Assembly: GCA_002346545.1 (NCBI GenBank)
Contig: DEAA01000013.1
Coordinates: 110,123 to 174,122 of the forward strand
Length of the DNA: 64,000 bases
Direction of reading: 5' to 3'
DNA from: Acidobacteria bacterium UBA2994
Lineage (GTDB): Bacteria > Acidobacteriota > Vicinamibacteria > Vicinamibacterales > UBA8438
A program made the translations under genes and the position numbers. The notes under the pieces are model-generated. The model saw only the letters and a program-made list of their open reading frames with translations, was not told where the DNA came from and did no database searches. How positions within the stretch are numbered: position 1 is the stretch's first letter; the number at the start of each line of letters is the position of its first letter. Shown one piece after another: positions 43,514 through 52,556 of the stretch.

Positions 43514-45436
43514 ATGGGTAAGGTAATAGGAATTGATCTGGGTACGACGAACTCTGTTGTCGCGGTTATGGAAGGTGGAGAACCGGTGGTAGTGACCAAT
43601 CCAGAGGGCAACCGGCTGACGCCCTCGATCGTCGCCTTTGCGAAGTCGGGCGAGCGGCTAGTGGGCCAGGTGGCCAAACGGCAGGCGGTCACGAACCCCG
43701 AGAATACGGTGTTCTCGATCAAGCGCTTCACCGGCCGGAAGTACGACGAAGTCGATGAGGAGATGAAGATGGTCCCCTACGAGGTGGTCAAAGCTTCGAA
43801 CGGGGACGCTCGGGTCAATGCGGGCGGCAAGGAATCATCGCCCCCCGAGATCTCCGCGATGATCCTCCAAAAGTTGAAGGAGGCGGCCGAAGAGTATCTG
43901 GGACAGTCGGTGGGACAGGCTGTGATTACCGTGCCGGCCTACTTTAATGATGCCCAGCGCCAGGCGACCAAGGACGCAGGTCAGATCGCCGGGCTGGAGG
44001 TGCTCCGGATCGTCAACGAACCGACCGCGGCGGCCTTGGCCTACGGACTAGAGAAGAAGCAGGACGAGACGATCGCCGTCTACGACTTCGGTGGAGGGAC
44101 CTTCGATATCTCCATTCTGGAGGTGGGCGAGGGCGTCGTTGAGGTTAAATCGACCAACGGCGACACTCATCTGGGTGGCGACAATCTGGATCAGCGGATC
44201 ATCGAGTGGATCGCCGACGAGTTCCTCAAGAGCGACGGCATCGATCTGCGCAAGGACCGGATGGCGCTTCAGCGGCTCAAGGAGGCGGCGGAGAAGGCGA
44301 AGATGGAGCTTTCGACGGTGGTCGAGACCGAGATCAACCTGCCGTTCGTCACTGCGGACCAGTCCGGTCCGAAGCACCTGGCGATGACGCTGAGCCGGTC
44401 GAAGTTCGAGCAGCTCGTCGAAGAGTTGCTGCAGAAGACGGTCGAGCCGGTTAAGCGTGCGCTGTCCGACGCCGGCCTCGACGCCTCGCAGATCGATGAG
44501 GTGGTCATGGTCGGTGGGTCGACCCGGGTGCCTCGGGTGCAGGCCATTGTGAAAGAGCTGTTCGGCAAGGATCCCCACAAAGGGGTCAACCCGGACGAAG
44601 TCGTCTCGGTGGGCGCCGCGCTGCAGGCCGGCGTGCTGGCGGGCGAGGTTAAGGACCTGCTGCTGCTGGATGTTACGCCGCTCTCGCTGGGGATCGAAAC
44701 CCTGGGAGGCGTGCTGACCACGTTGATTGACCGGAACACGACCATCCCCGCCAAGAAGGCCGAGACCTTTTCGACCGCAGCAGACAGCCAGACGAGCGTC
44801 GAGGTGCACGTGCTCCAGGGCGAGAGGCCGATGGCGCGCGACAACCGCACGCTCGGAAAGTTCAAGCTGGACGGTATTCCGCCGGCACCCCGTGGCATGC
44901 CGCAGATCGAGGTGACGTTCGATATCGATGCCAACGGCATCGTGAACGTCTCGGCCAAGGATCAGGGCACCGGAAAGGAACAGAAGATCGTCATTACCGC
45001 CTCGAGTGGTCTGTCCAAGGACGAGGTGGAGCAGATGATGAAGGAGGCCGAGGCGCACGCCGACGAGGACAAGCAGCGCAAGGAGGCCATCGAGGCACGG
45101 AATCAGGCCGACCAGGCCGTCTATGCGGCCGAACGGATGCTGAAGGACGCCGAAGACAAGGTTGCCGCGTCCGACAAGGAGGCGATCGAGGCGGCCATCG
45201 CCGATGTGAAGAAGGCGCTTGAGTCAGACGACACCGCTGCGCTGACCGCGGCGATGGAACGGCTGACCGCGGCGCAGCACAAGGCGGCCGAGGCTATGTA
45301 TTCACAGGGTCAGACTCCGCCGGCGGATGGCGGCGCAGCCCCAGGGGAAGATGCCGGGGCGGCGGGCGGTGCCGAAGCAGGCGGCGACGCCGACGGCGAT
45401 GTCATCGATGCCGAGGTGGTCGAGGAGAACAAGTAG
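43514..45436 (+). CDS. dnaK: Chaperone DnaK (Hsp70)
   Basis: A 640-residue ATP-dependent chaperone. The nucleotide-binding domain begins [20 protein letters not shown] and includes [31 protein letters not shown] and [14 protein letters not shown]. The substrate-binding domain follows ([18 protein letters not shown]). The lid helices end in a glycine/aspartate-rich tail with acidic EVVEENK. Size and motifs are standard. AGAGGA lies upstream of ATG 43514. It is followed by dnaJ and hspR; grpE is not adjacent. Confidence 0.98.
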   Translation: MGKVIGIDLGTTNSVVAVMEGGEPVVVTNPEGNRLTPSIVAFAKSGERLVGQVAKRQAVTNPENTVFSIKRFTGRKYDEVDEEMKMVPYEVVKASNGDARVNAGGKESSPPEISAMILQKLKEAAEEYLGQSVGQAVITVPAYFNDAQRQATKDAGQIAGLEVLRIVNEPTAAALAYGLEKKQDETIAVYDFGGGTFDISILEVGEGVVEVKSTNGDTHLGGDNLDQRIIEWIADEFLKSDGIDLRKDRMALQRLKEAAEKAKMELSTVVETEINLPFVTADQSGPKHLAMTLSRSKFEQLVEELLQKTVEPVKRALSDAGLDASQIDEVVMVGGSTRVPRVQAIVKELFGKDPHKGVNPDEVVSVGAALQAGVLAGEVKDLLLLDVTPLSLGIETLGGVLTTLIDRNTTIPAKKAETFSTAADSQTSVEVHVLQGERPMARDNRTLGKFKLDGIPPAPRGMPQIEVTFDIDANGIVNVSAKDQGTGKEQKIVITASSGLSKDEVEQMMKEAEAHADEDKQRKEAIEARNQADQAVYAAERMLKDAEDKVAASDKEAIEAAIADVKKALESDDTAALTAAMERLTAAQHKAAEAMYSQGQTPPADGGAAPGEDAGAAGGAEAGGDADGDVIDAEVVEENK

Positions 45437-45457
45437 GGCTCCCGATCCGGAACGCTC

Positions 45458-46561
45458 ATGGAGTTCTACGTCATTCTCGGGGTGGATCAGACGGCGTCGA
45501 CGGCAGACGTAAAACGCGCCTACCGTCGACTCGCCAGAAAGTACCACCCTGACATCAACCCCGGCGACCACGAGGCCGAGGCGTTCTTCCGTCGTGTGAG
45601 CGAAGCTTACGCGACGCTCATCGATCCGGATCTACGTCAGGACTACGACGCACGTGGACTCCGTAGAGAGACCGGCGCCGGGGCGGAAGTCGAGTTCGAA
45701 GGGTTCGACTTCTCGGTGTCGACGACTGGGGATGAGGCCTCGACCTTTGGCGACCTGTTCTCCGACGTGCTGTCTGGCGCAGAGGCATCTGGTGAGCGAG
45801 GCGGGCCGCCGGCCGGGATTGATCTTCAGGTCACCCTGGGCTTGGGTTTTGACGAAGCGGTCCGTGGAGGCACCTTCGGGGTCACCGTTTCACGCGTCGC
45901 GCCCTGCGACGCCTGTCGTGGGACTGGCGCCCGTCGGGTTGCCCAGAGCCGGTGCGGTGCGTGCGCCGGGACTGGGCAGTCTCGGTGGAGCCGTGGCCAC
46001 ATGGTGTTCTCGCGCCAGTGCGGACAGTGCGCTGGGACGGGGCTCAGGCAGCAGCGTCCCTGTGGCGTCTGTCGAGCCGAGGGCATTGTCTCTCGGACCG
46101 AAGCGGTCGCCGTGCCGCTCCCGGCCGGCGTGGCCGATGGAACCAAGGTCAGAATACCGGGCAAGGGCAGCGTGGGTCGACGAAGAGGTGTCGTCGGCGA
46201 TCTATATGTGACCGTGGTGGTGCAGTCGCATGTCGTGTTCCGGCGAGATGGAGATGACCTGCACCTGGTCGTGCCGGTCGCCGTCCACGAAGCGGCGCTT
46301 GGCGCTCGAATCGACGTGCCGACGGTCGATGGCCGGGCGCGGGTACGCATTCCGCCCAGCACTCAGGCAGGCCAACGCCTGCGACTACGAGGCCGTGGCG
46401 TGCCTTCGCCGCGGACCGGTGAACCGGGAGACCTCATCGTAGAGGTCCGCATCGTGCTTCCCGAGGTCATCGACGAACGCGTCAAGCAGCTGCTCCACGA
46501 TCTGGCGGAGCTCTCCACTGAAGATGTACGAGCCCGGCTCTGGTCAGAGGTGACGACGTGA
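45458..46561 (+). CDS. dnaJ: Chaperone DnaJ (Hsp40), zinc-finger type
   Basis: A 367-residue cochaperone that stimulates DnaK ATPase. The J domain runs from residues 1 to about 65 with YHPDINPG as the HPD motif. A glycine-poor linker replaces the usual G/F stretch. The zinc finger follows with four motifs: CDACRGTG, CGACAGTG, CGQCAGTG and CGVCRAEG. Two beta-rich substrate domains and a dimer tail complete it. It lies 21 bases after dnaK and overlaps hspR by four bases, as in many actinobacterial and acidobacterial loci. Confidence 0.93.
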   Translation: MEFYVILGVDQTASTADVKRAYRRLARKYHPDINPGDHEAEAFFRRVSEAYATLIDPDLRQDYDARGLRRETGAGAEVEFEGFDFSVSTTGDEASTFGDLFSDVLSGAEASGERGGPPAGIDLQVTLGLGFDEAVRGGTFGVTVSRVAPCDACRGTGARRVAQSRCGACAGTGQSRWSRGHMVFSRQCGQCAGTGLRQQRPCGVCRAEGIVSRTEAVAVPLPAGVADGTKVRIPGKGSVGRRRGVVGDLYVTVVVQSHVVFRRDGDDLHLVVPVAVHEAALGARIDVPTVDGRARVRIPPSTQAGQRLRLRGRGVPSPRTGEPGDLIVEVRIVLPEVIDERVKQLLHDLAELSTEDVRARLWSEVTT

Positions 46562-47025
46562 GCCCACGAAAACGAGCACAGACGACGGGCAAGGGTGACG
46601 GTGAGGGCTACTTCATGATCAGCGCGGTTGCCCGGCGCTACAACATCCACCCGCAGACCCTGCGCCTGTATGAGAGGGAAGGTCTTCTCAAGCCATCCCG
46701 AACCGAGGGCAATACCAGACTCTATTCGGATGCCGATCTCGCGCAGCTCGAGACCATCCTGGCGCTGACGCGCGACCTGGGCGTAAACCTGGCCGGTGTC
46801 GAGATTATCCTCAACATGCGCGCCAAGATGGATCGCATGCAGGAGGAGGTCAACGAGTTCATGGCGTACGTGAAACAGGAGCTCGCTCGCGGTCTTGGTG
46901 ATTGGGAGCAGCGATTGGGCACCTCCCTGGTAAGATCGTCGCCAACCGACTTGGTACGCGCCGAGCCGACGACGCCAGTTGTCACCGAAGTCTCCGTCGA
47001 ATCGGACGGAGAGCCGTCACCGTGA
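46558..47025 (+). CDS. hspR: HspR-type MerR-family heat-shock repressor
   Basis: A 155-residue regulator with an N-terminal MerR winged helix (MISAVARRYNIHPQTLRLYEREGLLKPSRTEGNTRLYS). A coiled-coil dimerisation helix then carries MRAKMDRMQEEVNEF. The protein ends in a disordered acidic tail. HspR represses dnaK operons and in other bacteria needs DnaK as corepressor; the operon position strongly suggests self-control. The start is GTG at 46558, overlapping dnaJ. The target site in the dnaK promoter could not be recognised from the known consensus. Confidence 0.88.
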   Translation: MSPRKRAQTTGKGDGEGYFMISAVARRYNIHPQTLRLYEREGLLKPSRTEGNTRLYSDADLAQLETILALTRDLGVNLAGVEIILNMRAKMDRMQEEVNEFMAYVKQELARGLGDWEQRLGTSLVRSSPTDLVRAEPTTPVVTEVSVESDGEPSP

Positions 47026-47048
47026 TCTGATTTCTCTGCTTCGCCACG

Positions 47049-47888
47049 ATGGCCTGTTCCCATTGTCACGACGTTGGTTGGCGTACCGTCCCGGGAGACG
47101 ACGCCGGACGGGTGGAACGGTGTGAGTGTTGGCGGCTGGGCGTGGCCACGACCCAGCTTGATGCGGCCCGTATCCCGGCCCGGTATCGAGACTGCGACCT
47201 CGATTCCTTCGTGACCTATCCGAACGAAGCGCTGCTCAACGCGATCGACCGGGCGATGCGGTTCGCCGAGGCGTTTCCGGTCGTCGAAAAAGGGCTCTTG
47301 CTGATTGGGCCGCCGGGGATCGGTAAGACGCACATTGCGGTGTCCGTGCTACGGCAGGTCGTGCTTGCCAAAGGGGTGCGCGGGTTGTACTACGACACCC
47401 GTGACCTGCTTAGCACGATCCGTGCGACCTACAACCCGGTGACACGGACCTCCGAGCTCGATGTCTTACGCCCGGTGATGGAGGCCGAGCTGCTGGTGCT
47501 CGACGACCTCGGCGCCGAGCGGCCTACCGACTGGGTCGAAGAGACCATGAACCTTGTGGTCAATACCCGCTACAACGATCGGCGTCCCACTATCTTCACG
47601 TCCAACTACGAAGACGCCAGTGACCCTGACGCGCTCGACTCGCTGCTGGTCCGGGTCGGTTTCCGGATGCACTCGCGCTTGCGCGAGATGTGTGACTTCC
47701 TGGAGTACAGCAGCCCCGACTTCCGCGATTTCCAGGGCGGGCCCCCGAGCGGGGAGGAGCTCGAGCGCCGTTGGAAGAGCCAGCCCCGTCGGACGACCTT
47801 GCCTTCCAGGGCGACGGTACGGGCACGCGCGAAGCTCCGCCCTGGCGGCCGTGATCTCGGGTGGTCCGGTGGCCGCGCCGGTGGCTGA
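47049..47888 (+). CDS. DnaC/IstB-like AAA+ ATPase with N-terminal cysteine-rich domain
   Basis: A 279-residue ATPase of the DnaC/DnaI helicase-loader group. N-terminal CSHCHDVGW and CECW provide four likely zinc ligands. Walker A is IGPPGIGKTHIA near residue 85, Walker B is LLVLDDLGAE, and sensor-1 is TIFTSNY. Arginine finger candidates lie in RVGFRMHSRLREM. It is not adjacent to a transposase, so an insertion-sequence helper is less likely than a primosome role. The C-terminal 40 residues are basic. It overlaps hemW by eight bases. Confidence 0.82.
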   Translation: MACSHCHDVGWRTVPGDDAGRVERCECWRLGVATTQLDAARIPARYRDCDLDSFVTYPNEALLNAIDRAMRFAEAFPVVEKGLLLIGPPGIGKTHIAVSVLRQVVLAKGVRGLYYDTRDLLSTIRATYNPVTRTSELDVLRPVMEAELLVLDDLGAERPTDWVEETMNLVVNTRYNDRRPTIFTSNYEDASDPDALDSLLVRVGFRMHSRLREMCDFLEYSSPDFRDFQGGPPSGEELERRWKSQPRRTTLPSRATVRARAKLRPGGRDLGWSGGRAGG

Positions 47889-49011
47889 GGCAGTGCTCGG
47901 GCTGTATCTGCACATCCCGTTCTGCGACGCCATCTGTAACTACTGCAACTTCAACCGCGGACTTCTCGATGCAGAGCTGAAGGCCCGGTATCTGGTGGCG
48001 CTGGAGGGGGAGATTGCCCGGGCGTCGGAGGCGACACCGGTTGATACCATTTTCTTTGGCGGCGGCACGCCGTCGGTATTGACGCCGACCGAGGTCGAGA
48101 CCCTGCTCTCGGTGTGCCGTGACGCGTTCGACCTGCGTCCAGGCGCAGAGATTACCCTCGAGATGAACCCTGAGGGGGCATCCAATGACCGCTTGCATGG
48201 TTATCGGGCGGCCGGAATCAACCGGCTGAGTCTTGGTATCCAGTCTTTCCGTGACGAGGAACTGCAGCGATTGGGCCGTCTCCACAGCGCCGGGCGCGCG
48301 GTGGAGGCGTTTTGGACGGCCCGAGCGGCCGGGTTCGACAACATCAGTCTCGACCTGATGGTCTGGCTGCCCGAGCAGACCGTCATTGCCTGGATGGAGT
48401 CAGTCGAGCAGCTGATATCCATGGGCCCCGATCACGCGTCGCTCTATCTGCTGGAACTCTACCCGAACGCACCACTTCGGGAAGAGATGGCGCGAGGAAG
48501 CTGGGAGCAGGCTCCAGACGAAGCGGCTGTCGAGATGTATCACTGCGGACTTGCTGCCCTCGAAGACGCCGGCTATCGTCAGTATGAAATCTCGAACGTC
48601 GCCAGACCCGACCATCGGTCCCGCCACAACCTGAAGTACTGGTCGGGCGGGGAGTGGCTTGGATTCGGATGTGGGGCCCATTCGACACGTGGGCGACGGC
48701 GGTGGAAGAACGTGAGCGACATCGGCGATTACGCTGCCAGGATGGAAGCGGGAGAGGCGGTCGTGGGCTCCAGCCGTGAACTGTCCGATGAGGAGCGCTT
48801 GACCGATACCATGTTTCTCGGGCTCCGTCTGGTGGAGGGGATCGATCTTGGCCTGATCGAGGCGCGGTTTGGGCAGGACCCCTGGGACCGCTGGGGCAGT
48901 AAGCTCGAGCCGTTTGTCGCGGCCGGTCTGCTCGTGCGGGAGCAACGTCGGCTCAGATTGACCCGGGAGGGTATGCTGCTGGCGAACGAGATCATGCAAG
49001 TGTTCGTGTGA
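47881..49011 (+). CDS. hemW: Radical SAM haem chaperone HemW (formerly coproporphyrinogen III oxidase-like)
   Basis: A 376-residue radical SAM protein. The cluster motif CxxxCxxC is CDAICNYC near the N-terminus (LYLHIPFC precedes it). GGGTPSVL, EMNPEG and GINRLSLGIQSF are characteristic of HemW. A C-terminal winged-helix HemN-like domain ends EGMLLANEIMQVFV. HemW hands haem to proteins in the cytoplasm. The start is unsure: GTG at 47881 is preferred because LGLYLHIPF follows closely; GTG at 47851 and 47869 are also in frame. Confidence 0.88.
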   Translation: MAEAVLGLYLHIPFCDAICNYCNFNRGLLDAELKARYLVALEGEIARASEATPVDTIFFGGGTPSVLTPTEVETLLSVCRDAFDLRPGAEITLEMNPEGASNDRLHGYRAAGINRLSLGIQSFRDEELQRLGRLHSAGRAVEAFWTARAAGFDNISLDLMVWLPEQTVIAWMESVEQLISMGPDHASLYLLELYPNAPLREEMARGSWEQAPDEAAVEMYHCGLAALEDAGYRQYEISNVARPDHRSRHNLKYWSGGEWLGFGCGAHSTRGRRRWKNVSDIGDYAARMEAGEAVVGSSRELSDEERLTDTMFLGLRLVEGIDLGLIEARFGQDPWDRWGSKLEPFVAAGLLVREQRRLRLTREGMLLANEIMQVFV

Positions 49012-49012
49012 C

Positions 49013-49729
49013 ATGCGAATGAAATCGAAACAGATGACCCAGCACCGACCGTTGGTGAGTCCCGTGCGCACCGGCATGGTGGTGGCGGTCTCGTTCGTCC
49101 TTGGCCTTGTCTGGGGGGCGGGCCGCGGCGAGTCTGCCGCGCAACCGCCAACTCAATCCGTCTCGCCGGAGCCGGCGGCCCCGGTCCAGACGCCGGCTCC
49201 TCCGCCAGGTACGGCGACTCTCCCGTCGCCAGGTTCGACTGTGTCGCCGGGACCCTCGACCGCCACTGGCGGGAGAAGCGGCACCTCCGGAGCGGTGCTT
49301 CCGCTTGGGGCGGTCGATTCGCTCGAGCCGCCGAGCCGCGAGACTGCTCGGCTGTTCACCGCGGATCATGGGCTCATCCTCAGCTTCCTCAAGCCAGGAC
49401 AAAACACTGCGTTCGAGCGGACGATGAAGCGTGTGTTCGAGGCGATGGCGATCAGTCCCGACAATGAGCGGCGGCGGCAAGCCTTGGGATGGAAGCTGTA
49501 CAAGGCCGAGGATCCGCTCGACGGCGGAGTCCTGTTGTATATTTCCGTGTTTGATCCGACCGTGCCAGACATGGACTACTGGGTGCCGGAGATCCTGAAC
49601 GAGGCGTTTCCGACCGAAGTGCAGGAGCTTTATGAGACTTATGCTGGCGCATTCGCCGACGGTCAAACGCTTCAGAATCTGACGCTGCTCTATCCGTCTC
49701 CCGATGGTGTGGGTGGAGTTCAGGAGTGA
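49013..49729 (+). CDS. Secreted proline-rich protein, paralogue of the next gene; function unknown
   Basis: A 238-residue protein with an N-terminal membrane or signal segment (MVVAVSFVLGLVWGAG). A low-complexity proline-, serine- and threonine-rich linker covers residues 45-100. A C-terminal globular domain contains GLILSFLKPGQNTAFERTM, GWKLYKA and EVQELYETYAGA. The same pattern of blocks occurs in the gene at 49813. This looks like a small alpha/beta domain secreted to the envelope. I recognise no family or catalytic residues. ATG at 49013 follows the hemW stop by one base; 49019 is an alternative. Confidence 0.75.
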   Translation: MRMKSKQMTQHRPLVSPVRTGMVVAVSFVLGLVWGAGRGESAAQPPTQSVSPEPAAPVQTPAPPPGTATLPSPGSTVSPGPSTATGGRSGTSGAVLPLGAVDSLEPPSRETARLFTADHGLILSFLKPGQNTAFERTMKRVFEAMAISPDNERRRQALGWKLYKAEDPLDGGVLLYISVFDPTVPDMDYWVPEILNEAFPTEVQELYETYAGAFADGQTLQNLTLLYPSPDGVGGVQE

Positions 49730-49812
49730 TGGTTTGGGTTGGACGGGTTGGTTAGGGTAGAGTTAGCGCCCTTGGACAGCCCTGTTGTACGTGTAAGGAA
49801 GAGGAGTAGATC

Positions 49813-50310
49813 ATGTTGCGTATGGGAACTCGGAGGACTCGTCTCTGGGGTGGTGCGGCAGCCGTCGCGGCCCTAACCGTCGGCGTCTTGCTTGGTGGCG
49901 CGTTTGCTCCACGGTCCGAGGCAGCGGCTCAGCCGTCCGTGGGCTTCACGGGTGAGGTCGGGATCATCCTGAACGTGGTCGACCCGTCGAAGGCTGCCGA
50001 CTTCGAACGCGTGATGGACGCCTATATCGAGACCTTGAGATCGAGCGATGACGCACAGCGCGCGCGCATGGGGTCTGGGCTAAAGGTGTACCGGGCGGCC
50101 GAAGCCGGACCGAACAACTTCGCACTGTATTACCTGGTAGCTGATCCCGTCGTGAGCGGTGGCAACTACGCGGTAGCTCAGATCCTCGCTGACGAGTACC
50201 TGGGCGGACCGCCCGAGAACGGCGACGAAGTGCGTGAGCTCTACGAGGCCTACACTGGATCGCTGCAGGGTGGCGGCCAGCAGACCATCAATCTCAACGC
50301 CGTGAACTAG
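49813..50310 (+). CDS. Secreted protein, tandem paralogue of the preceding gene; function unknown
   Basis: A 165-residue protein with a signal peptide ending near EAAAQPS. Its domain corresponds to the preceding gene's C-terminal domain: GIILNVVDPSKAADFERVMD, GLKVYRA, VVSGGNYAVAQILADEYL and EVRELYEAYTGS. It lacks the proline-rich linker. A strong ribosome binding site (AAGGAAGAGGAG) precedes ATG 49813, suggesting high expression. The ABM-like fold (dimeric alpha-beta barrel) is a guess from the pattern of strands and helices; the function is unknown. Confidence 0.75.
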   Translation: MLRMGTRRTRLWGGAAAVAALTVGVLLGGAFAPRSEAAAQPSVGFTGEVGIILNVVDPSKAADFERVMDAYIETLRSSDDAQRARMGSGLKVYRAAEAGPNNFALYYLVADPVVSGGNYAVAQILADEYLGGPPENGDEVRELYEAYTGSLQGGGQQTINLNAVN

Positions 50311-50447
50311 GAGGCAGAGCGTTCTTCCCTCTGCCTCGACCCGGGTCGAGATTACCGGTCATAGCCTTTCGTTCCCCGCGCAGGTATGTTGCGGCGCCAG
50401 TGGGTCTTTTGGCCCACCGCTGTCGTGCGTTTGTCGCCCGCCTGGGC

Positions 50448-50930
50448 TTAGAAGGCGAAATTGAGGCCGGCATAGAGCCGCTGATAGGCGCTGTCGGTTG
50501 ATGACCCGCGCAGCGAGAAAACCCGGTAATCTACCCGGAGTCTGAGCGGTCCGGCGACCGAGATCTTCACGCCTCCGCCTGCGTTGCTGCCGGAGTTGGT
50601 GCCTCCCAACCCCGCGCCGCGCTCCTGATACAAGCCTCCACCGATGGTGCCGTAGAACTGCAGTCCGGCTAGGCTGATCGGGGTCTGGGCCAGCAGATTG
50701 AACATGCCGGTCCGGAGTCCAGGCCCCCCGGCCTCGACATCTTGAGCGGTATCGGCGTACTCGAACTCGAATCCAAGTACGAGCAGGCCCAGCCCGGCGC
50801 TAAAACCGCGGACCGGACGGTTGTCCTGGGCAGTGTTGGTGCCGACGAACAGGGTCAGATCGGCGTGGGCTCTGGCGGCCGGACCGAGCAGGATCACCGC
50901 AGTGACAAGCAGGAAAAGAGGTCGTCTCAT
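50448..50930 (-). CDS. Small outer-membrane beta-barrel protein
   Basis: A 160-residue protein with a signal peptide (LFLLVTAVILLGPAARAHA) and alternating strands rich in G, F, Y and V (LTLFVGTN, GFSAGLGLLVLGFEFEY, GLQFYGTIGGGLY). It ends LYAGLNFAF with a terminal phenylalanine typical of outer-membrane barrels recognised by BAM. It is probably an eight-stranded barrel of unknown role. ATG at 50930 is preferred over 50963 because it begins the signal peptide. A 137-base convergent gap with no gene lies between it and the gene ending at 50310. Confidence 0.75.
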   Translation of the reverse strand: MRRPLFLLVTAVILLGPAARAHADLTLFVGTNTAQDNRPVRGFSAGLGLLVLGFEFEYADTAQDVEAGGPGLRTGMFNLLAQTPISLAGLQFYGTIGGGLYQERGAGLGGTNSGSNAGGGVKISVAGPLRLRVDYRVFSLRGSSTDSAYQRLYAGLNFAF

Positions 50931-51009
50931 CGGGTGTGTCGTGGTGGGAGAATCCGTTCGCATGATAGCAAAGAGTGGGGTCGCGCTCCCGTGATAGAGT
51001 GCGCCACCG

Positions 51010-51153
51010 ATGGACCTGCGGCCAAGGGACGCCCAGCGTTCCCCGTGCTAGATGGTTCGCGAGTTCGCCGAAACCGAGATGGCGTCCCATGTGATGACGG
51101 GGGACGAGGCCCATTGGTTAGTGATCGCCAGGCAGTATTTGGAGGCCGACTGA
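51010..51153 (+). pseudogene. Fossil acyl-CoA dehydrogenase: first ~35 and last ~11 codons only, with a stop
   Basis: The frame from ATG 51010 reads MDLRPRDAQRSPC, then a TAG stop. It continues in frame with MVREFAETEMASHVMTGDEAH and WLVIARQYLEAD before TGA. Acyl-CoA dehydrogenases typically begin with about 14 residues (MDF...), then MVREFAETE...HVMEWDEA, and end QRLVIARxLL. Both ends match at the right spacing, whereas some 330 codons between DEAH and LVIAR are missing. Such a dehydrogenase often sits in front of meaB and the epimerase, as here. The stop and the deletion mean it cannot encode the enzyme. Confidence 0.75.
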
Positions 51154-51158
51154 GATCG

Positions 51159-52109
51159 ATGTCGGAGGAACTTGTGGCGACCATCGCGGCCGTACTGGAG
51201 GGAGATCGGCGCGCCATCGCGCGCGCCATCACCCGGGTCGAGAACGATCCGGCCGCTGCGGCGGCCATCATCGGCGGTGTGCATGCCGCGGGCGGAGGAG
51301 CCCTACTCGTCGGCGTCACCGGTTCTCCCGGCGTGGGTAAGAGCTCACTGGTCGACCGCATGACAGCGGCTTGGCGAGCTCGGGGCCGTCGGGTTGCAGT
51401 GCTGGCTGTCGACCCGTCGAGTCCCTTCACGGGCGGTGCGGTCCTCGGTGATCGGGTGCGCATGCAGAACCACGCCGGCGACGAGGGGGTGTTCGTCCGG
51501 AGCATGGCCACCCGTGGCAAGCTTGGAGGTTTGGCTCGGGCCACCTGCGACGCCGCCGTCGTGCTCGATGCGGCAGGGTTCGACGTTGTAGTCATCGAGA
51601 CCGTCGGTGTGGGGCAGGCTGAGGTAGAGATTTTCCGGGCCGCTGACGTGACCACAGTGGTGACGATGCCGGGCACCGGCGATGGCGTCCAGGCGATCAA
51701 GGCCGGGGTCATGGAGATCGCCGATCTGTTCGTCGTCAACAAGGCGGATCTGGCCGGTGCCGGTCGCGCCGCGACCGAGATCGAGGCTGCGCTCAGCCTG
51801 GCAGAGCTCCCGCCCGAGGCCTGGCGCCCCCCGGTGCTTCAAACCACGGCAACCCGGAACGAAGGCGTGGGCGAGGTGCTGGACACCATCGACAGGTTTC
51901 GCGAGCATGACGATGCGGGAACGACGGAGCGTCGCCGCGAACGTGCGGCGGCTCGGGTCCGTCAGATTCTGGCGGACAGGGTGGTGGCTGGAGTGGAAGC
52001 CTCGGGCGGCATCGATCGGGCGGTGGATGCAATCACCGACGGCACCCTGGATCCCTATGCGGCCAGCGAGACGTTGCTGAGAGACCGCTCGAACCGCGAG
52101 GGCGGCTGA
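51159..52109 (+). CDS. meaB: Methylmalonyl-CoA mutase-associated GTPase MeaB
   Basis: A 316-residue G3E-type GTPase that protects and reloads the B12 cofactor of methylmalonyl-CoA mutase. The P loop is GVTGSPGVGKSSLVDRM near residue 50. VLAVDPSSPFTGGAVLGDRVRM, FVRSMATRGKLGGL and VVIETVGVGQAEV are family signatures, and NKADLAG gives guanine specificity. ATG at 51159 lies six bases after the fossil dehydrogenase stop; GGAGG is rather far upstream. It is followed by the epimerase gene, and the mutase large subunit is not in the window. Confidence 0.94.
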   Translation: MSEELVATIAAVLEGDRRAIARAITRVENDPAAAAAIIGGVHAAGGGALLVGVTGSPGVGKSSLVDRMTAAWRARGRRVAVLAVDPSSPFTGGAVLGDRVRMQNHAGDEGVFVRSMATRGKLGGLARATCDAAVVLDAAGFDVVVIETVGVGQAEVEIFRAADVTTVVTMPGTGDGVQAIKAGVMEIADLFVVNKADLAGAGRAATEIEAALSLAELPPEAWRPPVLQTTATRNEGVGEVLDTIDRFREHDDAGTTERRRERAAARVRQILADRVVAGVEASGGIDRAVDAITDGTLDPYAASETLLRDRSNREGG

Positions 52110-52121
52110 TACCCTGGACGC

Positions 52122-52556
52122 ATGAAGACAACCCTGGATCACATTGGGATTGCGGTTAGCGATCTTGACGCGGCGCTTGAGTTCTATCGAGATGCTCTCG
52201 GACTCGAGCTAGGTCTCGCCGAGGAGGTAGCGTCCGAACGGGTGCGGGCTCAGTTCCTGCCGGTGGGTGAAGCCTCGCTCGAGCTGCTGGAAGCGACCGC
52301 TCCGGAGTCGGCCATCGCGCGTTCCGTCGAACGGCGAGGGCCTGGCATCCATCACATCACCTTGCGCGTGGACGATTTGCAGGTCGCACTGGATCGTCTC
52401 AAGGCGCGCGGAGTTCGACTCGTCGATGAGCGGCCCCGGGCCGGCGCCGGTGGAAGTTTGGTCGCCTTCATTCATCCCTCGGCGGCGCAAGGCGTCCTTG
52501 TCGAGCTGAAACAGATGCCTGAGGTGCCGGCTTCCGAAAGGAGCACGGACCGTTGA
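52122..52556 (+). CDS. mce: Methylmalonyl-CoA epimerase
   Basis: A 144-residue glyoxalase-fold metalloenzyme that interconverts (R)- and (S)-methylmalonyl-CoA. Two beta-alpha-beta modules are seen, with metal ligands H7 (LDHIGIAV), a histidine in GIHHITLRV and the final glutamate of VLVELKQ. The length is standard. It starts 12 bases after meaB and overlaps the next gene by four bases. Together with meaB and the B12-binding subunit at 24505 it indicates propionyl-CoA or branched-chain amino acid catabolism. Confidence 0.93.
   Translation: MKTTLDHIGIAVSDLDAALEFYRDALGLELGLAEEVASERVRAQFLPVGEASLELLEATAPESAIARSVERRGPGIHHITLRVDDLQVALDRLKARGVRLVDERPRAGAGGSLVAFIHPSAAQGVLVELKQMPEVPASERSTDR

Noticed and set aside
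47049..47888. IstB helper of an insertion sequence
   Set aside because: No transposase, terminal repeats or target duplication is near, and the N-terminal zinc-like domain fits a helicase loader better.
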